Origin: Pseudorhodobacter sp. PARRP1
GTDB taxonomy: Bacteria; Pseudomonadota; Alphaproteobacteria; Rhodobacterales; Rhodobacteraceae
Reading direction: 5' to 3'
Length of the DNA: 64,000 nt
Assembly (NCBI GenBank): GCA_002256245.1
Contig: NKIU01000010.1
Coordinates: 1-64,000, forward strand
Program-made: the position numbers and the translations under genes
The notes under the pieces: generated by a model
Seen by the model: the letters and a program-made list of their open reading frames with translations, nothing else
The model's database searches: none
Told to the model about the DNA's origin: nothing
Shown: positions 9,342 to 17,772 of the stretch, piece by piece
Position numbering within the stretch: the stretch's first letter is position 1
How the letters are laid out: each line of letters opens with the position of its first letter

Positions 9342-11120
9342 TTATTTCGCGGCCACGGCGCGGCGACGCGCGCGCAGGGTTTCGGTTGCCGCCATATCGA
9401 CGGTCAGGCTTTCAGTGACGATCACGCCGTAATCGGCTTCCGCCCCCTTCACGGAAACAAGGCCGTTCTTGATATCCCACACCACCTTTTCCACCGCCCG
9501 ATCCATCGGGTCGCCATAGCCACCACCGCCGGGGTTCATGTTGGTGATGCGGTCGCCGGGTTTGATCACCTTGATGACGTTCTCGCGGATGGTTTCCGCG
9601 TGGTCGCCCTCGACCAATTCCAGCCGCCCGACCTTTTCATCAATCATCGTGCTAGAGGCCCCAGCCGCCCCCACCGCCGGAATACGCCGACCTTCGCCGA
9701 AGGTGATGAAGGTCATGTCGTCAGACAGCGGCTCCACCTCCCACGCCGTGCCGGAACCGCCGCGGAATTTGCCCGCGCCGCCGCTATCGGTCATCAAGCC
9801 GTAACGGTGAATGATGATCGGATAGCTGTATTCCAGCAGTTCTACGTCGCCGCTCGTCAGCGCCCCAAAACAGCACTCCGGCCCACAGGCGTGCCAGCCA
9901 TCCTGCGCAGGCGTCGCACCAGCACCCGAGATAATGGTGGCCAGCACCATCGTCACATATTCCTCGTCGTGGCGCTTGTCCCACCCAGCGATGTTCAGCC
10001 CGTTGGCGTGGCCCCAGCTTGCCGACACTTTCGACGGCACGGCTTTCTCAAACGCCAAGCGCACCGCGTCGGTCAGGGTTTCCATCGGCGTGGTGGTGCA
10101 GTTCATATGCGGCGCGGGTTCGCGGGCGTTACACAACGTCCCCTTCGGCCCCATATCGACCGAGATGCAGCGATACAGCCCCTCGTTATACGGCGGCGGC
10201 AGTTGCGCGAACATCATCAGGCCAAGGTAAACGCCGGAATAGCTGTTCCCCTCATAGCTGTTGATAAAATACGGGATCTGCGGCGGGCTAGAGATTGCGA
10301 TGTGGCAGGCATCACCCTTGATCGTCACCTGCGCCGTGATGGTCAGATCGCCAAAACCGTGGCCCGCGTCTTCAACAATCGCCGAGCCTTCATAGGTGCC
10401 GTCCGGCACGGTGGCGATCAGGCTGCGCATCTGCCGCTCTGCCATATCCAGCAGCGTGTCGATGCAGGCGTCCACCACGTCTTCGCCATACTTATCCAGC
10501 ATCGCGATCAACGCGCGTTCGCCCACCTGACAAGCCCCGATCAACGCGTTGAAATCGCCCTCTTGATCACGCCGCGCCCGCATATTGGTGAAGATGAAGT
10601 TCAACACATCGCGGCGCGGCACGCCGCGATCCCAGATTTTCACCGGCGGGATGCGCAGACATTCGGCGTAGATTTCCTTGGCACCGGGGTTATAGCCCGC
10701 AGGCACCGGGCCGCCGATATCGGTCAGATGGCCCTTGCAGACGGTCCAATACTTCAACTTTCCCTTGTAAAACACAGGCTTGTAAAAACAGGTGTCAATC
10801 GCATGGCTGCCACCCCAAGCCGGATCGTTGTGGATCAGCAGATCGCCCTCGTGGATGTCGCCCTCAAAATACCCCGCCACCACCTTCATCGCCGGGATCA
10901 GGCTGCCGAGGTGGATCGGAATATCCTGCCCCTGCAAGATCATCTCGGGCCGCGCGTTGAACAGCGCGGTGGAGTAATCATGCGCAAGGTTGAACACCGA
11001 AGATCGCGCGGTTTTCTCAAGCGACAGCGTCATTTCGCGCTGCGTGGTTTCCAGGATGCCGCGAACCACCGATAGCGTGATCGGATCAACTTTCGTGGCG
11101 GATGTGGTGGCGCTGGTCAT
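9342..11120 (-). CDS. hyuB: Hydantoinase/oxoprolinase subunit B (HyuB family)
   Basis: 592 residues from the chosen ATG. An upstream in-frame extension of 23 residues is Arg-rich and has no ribosome site, while this ATG has AGGGGAAC just before it. Hydantoinase_B domain: the N-terminal DPITLSVVRG motif and the C-terminal NMNPGGGGYGDPMDR are typical. Catalytic partner of HyuA. First gene of the seven-gene operon, divergent from the AraC regulator at 11375, so the 254-base gap should hold the operon promoter. Confidence 0.88.
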   Translation of the reverse strand: MTSATTSATKVDPITLSVVRGILETTQREMTLSLEKTARSSVFNLAHDYSTALFNARPEMILQGQDIPIHLGSLIPAMKVVAGYFEGDIHEGDLLIHNDPAWGGSHAIDTCFYKPVFYKGKLKYWTVCKGHLTDIGGPVPAGYNPGAKEIYAECLRIPPVKIWDRGVPRRDVLNFIFTNMRARRDQEGDFNALIGACQVGERALIAMLDKYGEDVVDACIDTLLDMAERQMRSLIATVPDGTYEGSAIVEDAGHGFGDLTITAQVTIKGDACHIAISSPPQIPYFINSYEGNSYSGVYLGLMMFAQLPPPYNEGLYRCISVDMGPKGTLCNAREPAPHMNCTTTPMETLTDAVRLAFEKAVPSKVSASWGHANGLNIAGWDKRHDEEYVTMVLATIISGAGATPAQDGWHACGPECCFGALTSGDVELLEYSYPIIIHRYGLMTDSGGAGKFRGGSGTAWEVEPLSDDMTFITFGEGRRIPAVGAAGASSTMIDEKVGRLELVEGDHAETIRENVIKVIKPGDRITNMNPGGGGYGDPMDRAVEKVVWDIKNGLVSVKGAEADYGVIVTESLTVDMAATETLRARRRAVAAK

Positions 11121-11374
11121 GCCGGTTCCCCTTTGCTTGCGCGGCGCAAAAGGGGGGCCATCGCGCGATCTGCGCGACACTTCAGCCAAAACTCCCCGGT
11201 GCGCGGCGTCTTCTGCACCGTTGCAGCGGTCAGGCTAGGCGGTGCGGGGGGCTGGCGTCTTTGCGCCAAGTGCATGGGTTTTTGTCGCAGAGCGCATTTT
11301 GACAAATTGCGCGCAGGCACCGCTTTACAGACAGAAAATTGCGTGGCCAGATTGACGAAACCGGGGGCGTTGCG
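11121..11374. promoter_or_regulatory. Divergent control region between hyuB and the AraC-type regulator
   Basis: 254 bases without a gene. It should hold promoters in both directions. An imperfect inverted repeat sits at 11292-11312, with outer arms GCGCA and TGCGC around a central TTTTGACAAAT. This could be an operator for the adjacent AraC protein, but AraC sites are often direct repeats, so the assignment is weak. No exact -35/-10 pair could be fixed. Confidence 0.4.
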
Positions 11375-12319
11375 ATGAAGACCACCATCACCACCAAAGG
11401 CGTCGATCTGGCCGCGCGCAGCCGTCACTGGCACGAGGCGATCGGGCAGGCCTATTTCCCGCTCGACCTGTCGTTCCGCCGCCCCGAGGCGTTTGATGGC
11501 GAATTGACCATGTGGCAGTTGGGCGAGGTGTCTTTGTCGCGCCTGACCTCTGACGCGCTGATGTATCGCCGCCTGCCCAAGCATTTGCAGGTGCAAGGCC
11601 CCGAGGAATTTCTGGTCACCCTGCCCGCGAAATCGGAATTGCTGTTCGCCCAAGGCGGGCGCGAGGTGCGCGCCAACCCCGGCGCGTTCTTCATCGAGCG
11701 CAGCCATGAACCCTATGAATTCAGCCATGCCGAACCTGCCGATCTGTGGGTGATGAAGCTGTCGCTGGCCATGCTGGGCGGCCGGGTGCGCGCGCCGGAT
11801 CGGTTTTGCAGCTTGCAGTTTGATGCCACCAATGGCGCGAACGGCCTGTTCGTCGATATGGTGCATCTGATCCCGCAGCGTTACGACGCGATGACAGAGG
11901 AAGCCCGCAGCGTGGTCGGGCGGCAGTTGGCGGATTTGCTGGCGCTGGCCCTGCAATCGGATGAACGGGTGCTGAGTTCGGGCGGCTCGACCGTGCGGAT
12001 GGCGCATCTGGCGCGGATCGAAAGCTTCGTGCGCCGCCACCTTGCCAACCCCGATCTTGGCCCGGATGAGGTGGCTGCGGGCTGCGGCGTCTCGGTGCGC
12101 TATCTGCACGAATTGCTGCGCGACACCAATCAGACCCTGGGCAGTTGGATACGCGATCAACGGCTGGCTGCGGCGCGCGAGGATCTGGCCAACCCGCGCG
12201 ACAAACGCGCGATTGGGGAAATCGCCTATGCCCGCGGCTTTGCCGATCAGGCGCAGTTTTCCCGCGCCTTCCGGCAGCGCTATGGCATCAGCCCGAAAGA
12301 GGCCCGCGCGCAGGGCTGA
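11375..12319 (+). CDS. AraC-family transcriptional regulator
   Basis: 314 residues from the ATG at 11375; an upstream TTG/ATG extension lacks homology-like character. The N-terminal part (about 1-190) resembles the AraC-binding-like sensory domain. The C-terminal 100 residues form the double helix-turn-helix, ending in DQAQFSRAFRQRYGISPKEAR. Divergent from hyuB and separated from the convergent pxp operon by only 36 bases, so it most likely controls the hyu-liv operon. The effector is unknown. Confidence 0.88.
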   Translation: MKTTITTKGVDLAARSRHWHEAIGQAYFPLDLSFRRPEAFDGELTMWQLGEVSLSRLTSDALMYRRLPKHLQVQGPEEFLVTLPAKSELLFAQGGREVRANPGAFFIERSHEPYEFSHAEPADLWVMKLSLAMLGGRVRAPDRFCSLQFDATNGANGLFVDMVHLIPQRYDAMTEEARSVVGRQLADLLALALQSDERVLSSGGSTVRMAHLARIESFVRRHLANPDLGPDEVAAGCGVSVRYLHELLRDTNQTLGSWIRDQRLAAAREDLANPRDKRAIGEIAYARGFADQAQFSRAFRQRYGISPKEARAQG

Positions 12320-12355
12320 GGGGGAAACGGTGATGTCCATCGCCCCCCCCTTTCC

Positions 12356-13324
12356 TTAGCGCTGCAAGTGATCGCGAACGCGGGCAATCGCGGCTTGCCG
12401 GTCATGCCGCGCGGCCAAAGCCTGATCCAACGTCACCTCGACAAACCGCGCCGGGCTGTGCGGTTGTAGCTGGCCGATCAGGTCCATATCCGCCGAAATG
12501 ATCGTGCCCAGCATCATATAGCCGCCGCCCGACACCGCATCACGGTGCAGCACGATCGGTTCAGTGCCCGATGGCACCTGCACCGAGCCATAGGGATAGC
12601 AGGCATCCACGATGTTCGACGGATCAGACCCCGCCCCAAACGGCGGCGTGCGGGGCACGAAATCCAGCGCCTTGCCGCCCTTGAAGCGATAGCCGATCCG
12701 GTCCGCCTCGGGGGCAACTTTCCAGGTGTCGGCGAAGAACTGCTTGCCCGCCTCTGCCGTGATGCGGTGCCAATACAGCCCCGGCAGCATCCGCAACTCT
12801 GCCGGATTGCCCGGCCCACGCCGTAGATTTGCGGGGACAGCGCCTTTGCCCGCGCCACCCTGCCCCAAAGGCAAGCTGTCGCCCGCCTTCAACGCCCGCC
12901 CCTCGTGCCCGCCCAAAGCACCGAGGGTATAGGTCGAGCGCGAGCCAAGTTTCACCGGCACATCAATGCCGCCCGACACCGCAATATACGCCCGCGCGCC
13001 GGATTTCAGGAAGCCGAACGACAGTTTATCGCCCGCCTTGACCGGAAACGCCTCCCACGTCGGGCGCTCGTCACCGTTGACCTTTGGCGGCAACTCGCCG
13101 CCCGTCACCGCCACCGTGGCGGCTGTGGTGAACTCAATCTCTGGCCCCATGAACACCGCTTCCAACACGGCGGCACTTTCATCGTTGCCCACCAGCATGT
13201 TCGCCGCACGCAGCGCAAAGCGGTCCATCCCGCCCGAAATCGGGATGCCAAGGTGGTAGTATCCAGGGCGGCCAAGGTCTTGCACGGTGGTCGAAAGGCC
13301 GGGGGCGATGATCTTAACGGCCAT
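12356..13324 (-). CDS. pxpC: PxpC/KipA-like carboxyltransferase subunit (5-oxoprolinase subunit C family)
   Basis: 322 residues. N-terminus IIAPGLSTTVQDLGRPGYYHLG is the hallmark of the KipA / urea-carboxylase C-terminal subdomain family (AHS2). In PxpABC this subunit helps open 5-oxoproline with ATP; in urea-carboxylase-like enzymes the same fold is the carboxyltransferase. Overlaps pxpB by 11 bases. Last gene of the pxpA-BCCP-BC-pxpB-pxpC operon. The presence of biotin proteins in the operon leaves open which chemistry applies. Confidence 0.88.
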   Translation of the reverse strand: MAVKIIAPGLSTTVQDLGRPGYYHLGIPISGGMDRFALRAANMLVGNDESAAVLEAVFMGPEIEFTTAATVAVTGGELPPKVNGDERPTWEAFPVKAGDKLSFGFLKSGARAYIAVSGGIDVPVKLGSRSTYTLGALGGHEGRALKAGDSLPLGQGGAGKGAVPANLRRGPGNPAELRMLPGLYWHRITAEAGKQFFADTWKVAPEADRIGYRFKGGKALDFVPRTPPFGAGSDPSNIVDACYPYGSVQVPSGTEPIVLHRDAVSGGGYMMLGTIISADMDLIGQLQPHSPARFVEVTLDQALAARHDRQAAIARVRDHLQR

Positions 13325-14189
13325 GAAGAACCTCCATCAGCTTGGCGTTGGTGCCGTTGATGTCCTTGTTGAAATCCGTCAGCGAGAAACTGGTCTCGCG
13401 GATGGTGGGCAGGAATTTGTTCGCGTTCACCGCCTCGATATCCGCGTCGTATTGGTCGCGGCTGATCGGCTTCCACTTCACGATATCGCCGGGGCGGAAC
13501 AGGCACATCTCATCGCGCAAATAGCTAACCTGCTGGTTTGGATCATAAATCGGCATCGGCGTGACGCCGAACATCTGATAACCGCCAGCACCCCGCACCG
13601 AATAGATGCAGGAAAAGCAACCGCCGTGGCCAATCGTCAGCTTGGGCGTATCGGTGCGCGGGCGCAGATATTTTGGCACCTGCAACTGCCGCTTGCGTTC
13701 GACCATCTGATACAGAAACGGCAGGCCCGCCACGAAGCCGACCATTGAAACGAACCAAGGCTGGCTGGAATGGGCCTGCACGAAATCCTCAACGCTGCCC
13801 AGCCCGTTCACCGCCGCCGCATATTCCAGATCGGTGGCTTTGGGGTCTTGGTGACGCTCGCGAAAGCGCATCAAAGTCTCATGCGTCCACGGGTCTTGGT
13901 AATAGACCGGGATTTCCATGATGCGGGTTTTCAACGTCGCGTCGGATTTGGACGCCGCCCCCTCCATGCTTTGCAACTCGCGCAGCAAATCACCGGGCTT
14001 GATTTGGTCGGGGTCGTATTTCACCTGAAAACTGGCGTTGGCCGGGCAAATCTCGGTCACGCCCTTGATCCCCGCCTGCTTGACCGCATTGGTCATCGAC
14101 AGGCTGGTGAAAAACGCCTCGAGCGACATTTCTTCCGAGACTTCCGCGAAGATATGTTCGTCACCACCAAAGCTGAAACGGATCGACAT
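13314..14189 (-). CDS. pxpB: PxpB/KipI-like subunit (5-oxoprolinase subunit B family)
   Basis: 291 residues, longer than classic KipI/PxpB (about 220-240). The extra length lies in the first 90 residues, before the conserved core. The core contains GFVAGLPFLYQM and the GGYQMFGVTPMPIYDP segment typical of the AHS1 family. It pairs with PxpC to form the heteromeric carboxyltransferase/oxoprolinase core. Lies 9 bases after the biotin carboxylase gene. Confidence 0.87.
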   Translation of the reverse strand: MSIRFSFGGDEHIFAEVSEEMSLEAFFTSLSMTNAVKQAGIKGVTEICPANASFQVKYDPDQIKPGDLLRELQSMEGAASKSDATLKTRIMEIPVYYQDPWTHETLMRFRERHQDPKATDLEYAAAVNGLGSVEDFVQAHSSQPWFVSMVGFVAGLPFLYQMVERKRQLQVPKYLRPRTDTPKLTIGHGGCFSCIYSVRGAGGYQMFGVTPMPIYDPNQQVSYLRDEMCLFRPGDIVKWKPISRDQYDADIEAVNANKFLPTIRETSFSLTDFNKDINGTNAKLMEVLHGR

Positions 14190-14198
14190 GGGCTTCTC

Positions 14199-15572
14199 CT
14201 ATGGCTGATTGGGGGTCAGGCGGGCGGCGTTGGTCTCTAACCAACCCTCCAGCCAACGGGTGTGAAAATCGCCGGATTGCACCGCAGGGTCAGCGGCCAG
14301 CGCGGCAAACAGCGGCTTGGTGGTTTTCAGCCCGTCGATCTGCAATTCCGACAGCGCCCGCGCCATGCGGGTGATCGCGGCCTCGCGGGTTTCGGCGTGG
14401 ACGATCAGCTTGGCCAGCAGCGAGTCGTAGAACGGCGGCACGGTATAGCCCGCATAAAGCATCGAATCGAAACGCACGCCGGGGCCACCGGGGATGCGCA
14501 AAGCCTCCACCGTGCCGGGGAACGGCGCGAAATCGCGGGCCGGGTCTTCGGCGTTCAGCCGCACTTCGATGGCGTGGCCCTTCACCGTCACATCCGCCTG
14601 TGCCAGCCGCAAAGCCTCGCCCCCCGCGATGCGCAGCATTTCGGCGACCAGATCAAGCCCGGTGATCATCTCTGTCACCGGATGTTCAACCTGAATCCGC
14701 GTGTTCATCTCGATGAAATAAAAGCGGTCGGCGTCCTCGTCATACAGGTATTCGACCGTCCCCGCGCCAGAGTAGTTGACCGCCAGCGCCAACCGAACAG
14801 CACTGCTGCACAATTCATCGCGCAACGGCGCCGACAGCGCGCGCGAGGGCGCTTCCTCCCACACCTTCTGGCGGCGGCGTTGCAGCGAACATTCCCGCTC
14901 AAAGCAATGCACCGCACTTTTGCCATCGGCCAAAACCTGCACCTCGATATGCCGCGCCTTGGTGATGACCTTTTCCATGTAAAGGCCACCGTCACCAAAG
15001 GCCGCCAAAGCCTCGGCCTGCGCCTGCGGAAAGGCTTGCTCAAACGCGGCCAAGTCCTGCGCGATGCGGATGCCGCGCCCGCCACCCCCCGCCGCCGCCT
15101 TGATCATCACCGGAAAGCCGGTATCGGCCAAAATCGCGCGGCCTGCGTCGATGCTGTCCAACCGCCCCAGCGATCCCGGCACAATCGGCACCCCCGCCGC
15201 ATGGGCCGCCCCGCGTGCCGCCACCTTATCGCCCATCAGCCGGATCGCATCGCCCGATGGCCCGACAAACACCAACCCCGCCGCCGTCACGGCATCGGAA
15301 AAGCCTGCGTTTTCGGCGAGGAACCCATAGCCCGGATGCACGGAATCGCAGCCCGTCTCCGCCGCCGCTTTCAGGATCGCGGCCACGTTCAGATAGCTTT
15401 TCTTCGCCGCTGGCGGGCCGATGTTCACCGCCTGATCCGCCAGTTGCACATGCAGCGCGGTGGCGTCGGCGTCGGAATAGACCGCCACCGTGGCAATCCC
15501 CAGATCGCGGGCGGCGCGGATGATGCGCACCGCAATCTCGCCCCGGTTGGCAATCAGCAGCTTTTTCAGCAT
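14199..15572 (-). CDS. Biotin carboxylase (AccC-like)
   Basis: 457 residues, full length. The N-terminal pre-ATP-grasp domain begins MLKKLLIANRGEIAVRIIRA. The ATP-grasp glycine loop is KAAAGGGGRGIRI, and the catalytic-site signature MNTRIQVEHPVTE is present. It carboxylates biotin on a carrier protein using ATP and bicarbonate. Its ATG overlaps the end of the BCCP gene by one base. Being inside a pxp operon and away from accB/accD suggests a dedicated paralogue, not the fatty-acid enzyme. Confidence 0.92.
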   Translation of the reverse strand: MLKKLLIANRGEIAVRIIRAARDLGIATVAVYSDADATALHVQLADQAVNIGPPAAKKSYLNVAAILKAAAETGCDSVHPGYGFLAENAGFSDAVTAAGLVFVGPSGDAIRLMGDKVAARGAAHAAGVPIVPGSLGRLDSIDAGRAILADTGFPVMIKAAAGGGGRGIRIAQDLAAFEQAFPQAQAEALAAFGDGGLYMEKVITKARHIEVQVLADGKSAVHCFERECSLQRRRQKVWEEAPSRALSAPLRDELCSSAVRLALAVNYSGAGTVEYLYDEDADRFYFIEMNTRIQVEHPVTEMITGLDLVAEMLRIAGGEALRLAQADVTVKGHAIEVRLNAEDPARDFAPFPGTVEALRIPGGPGVRFDSMLYAGYTVPPFYDSLLAKLIVHAETREAAITRMARALSELQIDGLKTTKPLFAALAADPAVQSGDFHTRWLEGWLETNAARLTPNQP

Positions 15573-15805
15573 CAGGTGAGTTCCGCCAGAACCGCGCCCG
15601 CCATCACCGGTTCTTCATTGTCGATCACAAAGGTAATGGCGCTGCCCGCGATTTCGGATTTCACCTCGTGGAAGCTTTTCATCACCTCGATCAGCCCGAT
15701 CACATCGCCCACCGCCACCGCATCGCCATCGGCTTTGAACGGCGGGGTCTCGGGCGAGGATGAGCGGTAGAACGTGCCGGGAAGCGGGGATTGGATGACG
15801 GGCAT
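15572..15805 (-). CDS. Small biotin carboxyl carrier protein
   Basis: 77 residues from the chosen ATG, which has AAGGAG 7 bases upstream. A longer frame to 15940 runs into pxpA and is rejected. The protein is a bare biotinyl domain without the linker of AccB. The biotin-acceptor lysine is Lys43 in IEVMKSFHEV; the usual Met after Lys is Ser here. Sits 10 bases after pxpA and overlaps the biotin carboxylase, so it should be made in step with both. Confidence 0.88.
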   Translation of the reverse strand: MPVIQSPLPGTFYRSSSPETPPFKADGDAVAVGDVIGLIEVMKSFHEVKSEIAGSAITFVIDNEEPVMAGAVLAELT

Positions 15806-15815
15806 AGGGGGCTCC

Positions 15816-16526
15816 TTACAGAATGGCGCGCACGGCGCGGGCGATGTCGATGGCATTGGGCGTATCAGAATGGATGCACACCGTCTCGCAGCGCACCGGA
15901 ATGTCGCTGCCATCGGTCGCGGTGCCAAGGTTTTCGTCAATCGCCCGGCGGACGCGGGCGGCCATCAGATCGGGGTCTTTCGCATCATGCTCGCGGGTGA
16001 CGATCAGGCTGCCATCGGGGCGATATTCCAGATCGCCGTAGAACTCGGCCATGAAGGCATGCCCACGCGCCGGATAGATTTTCTCGTGCAAAGTGCCGGT
16101 CATGCCGATCAGCGGCACGCGGTAAATGTCGGCCACATCGCAAACCGCATGGGCAATGTCTTCCTGCCGCGCAGCCATGCCATAAAGGCTGCCATGCGGC
16201 TTGATGTGGTTCAACTCGACCCCCTCAGCCCGCAGAAACCCGCACAAAGCGCCAATCTGGTAGATCATGCAGTTGGCCATCTCCTCGCGGCCCATCTTCA
16301 TCTCACGCCGCCCGAAGCCTTGCAGATCGGGCAACGACGGATGCGCGCCGACCTTGACGCCATGCTTCTTCGCCAGCCGCACCGTCGCGCGCATGTGGTC
16401 AAAATCGCTGGCATGAAAGCCGCAGGCGACGTTGGCAATGTCGATGAAGGGCATCATTCCGGCATCGTCGCCCATCCGGTAAAGCCCATAACTTTCGCCC
16501 ATATCGCAGTTGATGGTTACAGCCAT
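15816..16526 (-). CDS. pxpA: PxpA/YcsF (LamB/YcsF family) 5-oxoprolinase subunit A
   Basis: 236 residues. Starts MAVTINCDMGESYG and continues with DIANVACGFHASDFDHM, the two signatures of the YcsF/PxpA family, a metal-site TIM-like barrel. In characterised PxpABC it acts with PxpB and PxpC to cleave 5-oxoproline to glutamate with ATP. First gene of its operon, divergent from a LysR regulator 107 bases away. Confidence 0.92.
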   Translation of the reverse strand: MAVTINCDMGESYGLYRMGDDAGMMPFIDIANVACGFHASDFDHMRATVRLAKKHGVKVGAHPSLPDLQGFGRREMKMGREEMANCMIYQIGALCGFLRAEGVELNHIKPHGSLYGMAARQEDIAHAVCDVADIYRVPLIGMTGTLHEKIYPARGHAFMAEFYGDLEYRPDGSLIVTREHDAKDPDLMAARVRRAIDENLGTATDGSDIPVRCETVCIHSDTPNAIDIARAVRAIL

Positions 16527-16572
16527 AGTCCCCCCAAGGCGTTGACATAAGTCAGCCTGCGACGGGTTGCTT

Positions 16573-16586
16573 ATATTGTAAAATAT
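16573..16586. promoter_or_regulatory. Candidate LysR-type operator between pxpA and lysR
   Basis: ATATTGTAAAATAT: five-base inverted arms around GTAA, AT-rich in a GC-rich context and inside the 107-base gap between divergent pxpA and the LysR gene. LysR-type boxes have a T-N11-A core with dyad symmetry, which this fits. No experimental support is implied. Confidence 0.5.
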
Positions 16587-16633
16587 CGTTTTTTGTGGTG
16601 TGTTATCTAAAATTCAGATGCGGGGGCGGCGCG

Positions 16634-17539
16634 ATGGCTTTAACCTTGAAACAGTTGCGCTATTTCATGGCGGCGGCGGAAACCGGGCAGATCAGCCATG
16701 CCGCGATGGAGTTGAACATCTCGCAATCGGCGATCACAACCGCCGTGCAGGGGCTGGAAGCGCAGCTTGGCGTGCGGTTGTTTGACCGCTCGGCACAGGG
16801 CGTGGTGCCAACGATTGAAGGCGCGCGATTCCTCAACCACGCGCGCAACATTTTGGCAGCGGTCGAGGATGCCGAGCGGTTGCCGCTGGGGCAGGATCGG
16901 CAGGTGTCGGGGCGGCTGCGCCTTGGCACCACCTACACCGTCGCGGGCTATTTCATGTCGCGCCACTACGCCCGTTTCCGCCGCGCCCATCCCGATATCC
17001 AGCTTGAAATGATGGAGATGCCGCGTCTGGCGGTCGAGGAAGGTCTGGCGACCGGCAGTCTGGATATGGCGGTGATGCTGGTGTCGAACCTTGCCAACTC
17101 GGCCGGGCTAGAGCAGGAAACCCTGCTGCGCTCGCGCCGCAGGTTGTGGTTGCCAACCGAGCATCCGCTGCTGGCGCAAGACCGCATCACCCTGCGCGAC
17201 GTGTCCGAGCAGCCCTATATCATGCTGACGGTGGACGAGGCCAAGGACACCGCCAGCCGCTATTGGGCGAAGGCCGGGTTTGTGCCTGCGGTGGCCTTTG
17301 CGACCAGTTCGGTAGAGGCCGTGCGCTCGATGGTGGCCAATGGCGTGGGGGTAACGATCCTGTCAGACATGGTCTATCGGCCTTGGTCGCTGGAAGGCCA
17401 GCGGATTGAGTTGCGCGCGCTGGCCGACCCCATCCCCAGCATGGATGTCGGTTTGGCATGGCGCAAATCGCAAGGCCTAAGCGCCACCGCCGCCGTCTTC
17501 CGCGCCTTCATGTCGGTGGCTATGGGGGGTGGCGGATAA
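16634..17539 (+). CDS. LysR-family transcriptional regulator
   Basis: 301 residues from the ATG at 16634; an in-frame GTG 39 bases upstream adds an unlikely Cys/Gly-rich leader. The N-terminal winged helix-turn-helix (about 1-60) begins MALTLKQLRYFMAAAETGQISHAA; a LysR substrate-binding domain follows. Divergent from the pxp operon and therefore its probable regulator, acting through the site near 16580. Next to its 3' end is 230 bases of apparently non-coding sequence. Confidence 0.88.
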   Translation: MALTLKQLRYFMAAAETGQISHAAMELNISQSAITTAVQGLEAQLGVRLFDRSAQGVVPTIEGARFLNHARNILAAVEDAERLPLGQDRQVSGRLRLGTTYTVAGYFMSRHYARFRRAHPDIQLEMMEMPRLAVEEGLATGSLDMAVMLVSNLANSAGLEQETLLRSRRRLWLPTEHPLLAQDRITLRDVSEQPYIMLTVDEAKDTASRYWAKAGFVPAVAFATSSVEAVRSMVANGVGVTILSDMVYRPWSLEGQRIELRALADPIPSMDVGLAWRKSQGLSATAAVFRAFMSVAMGGGG

Positions 17540-17772
17540 ACAACCGGCACCACAATCGGCTGTGGATCAGCGTGCCGGTCTATACGGCGGCCACCATGCC
17601 GGTCACCCTGAACGCGATGCGCCTTCTGGCACGCGATCCACGGCGGGGCGGGTAGGTTTGCGGGCGCTGGTCCCGGCTGTGATGAAACATCGGTTGACCT
17701 GCAATCATCGACAGGCAATCTTGCAATCAGGCGGTGTTCCGGCTGGAAAACATTCTTTGATTGGTTGTTGAT

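Noticed and set aside
8796-11075. 759-codon plus-strand frame opposite hyuBA
   Set aside because: Shadow of hyuA/hyuB; very His/Arg-rich with no domain.
17540-17772. tRNA or small RNA gene between lysR and the Ltp-type gene
   Set aside because: No T-arm (GTTCGA) or cloverleaf could be found.
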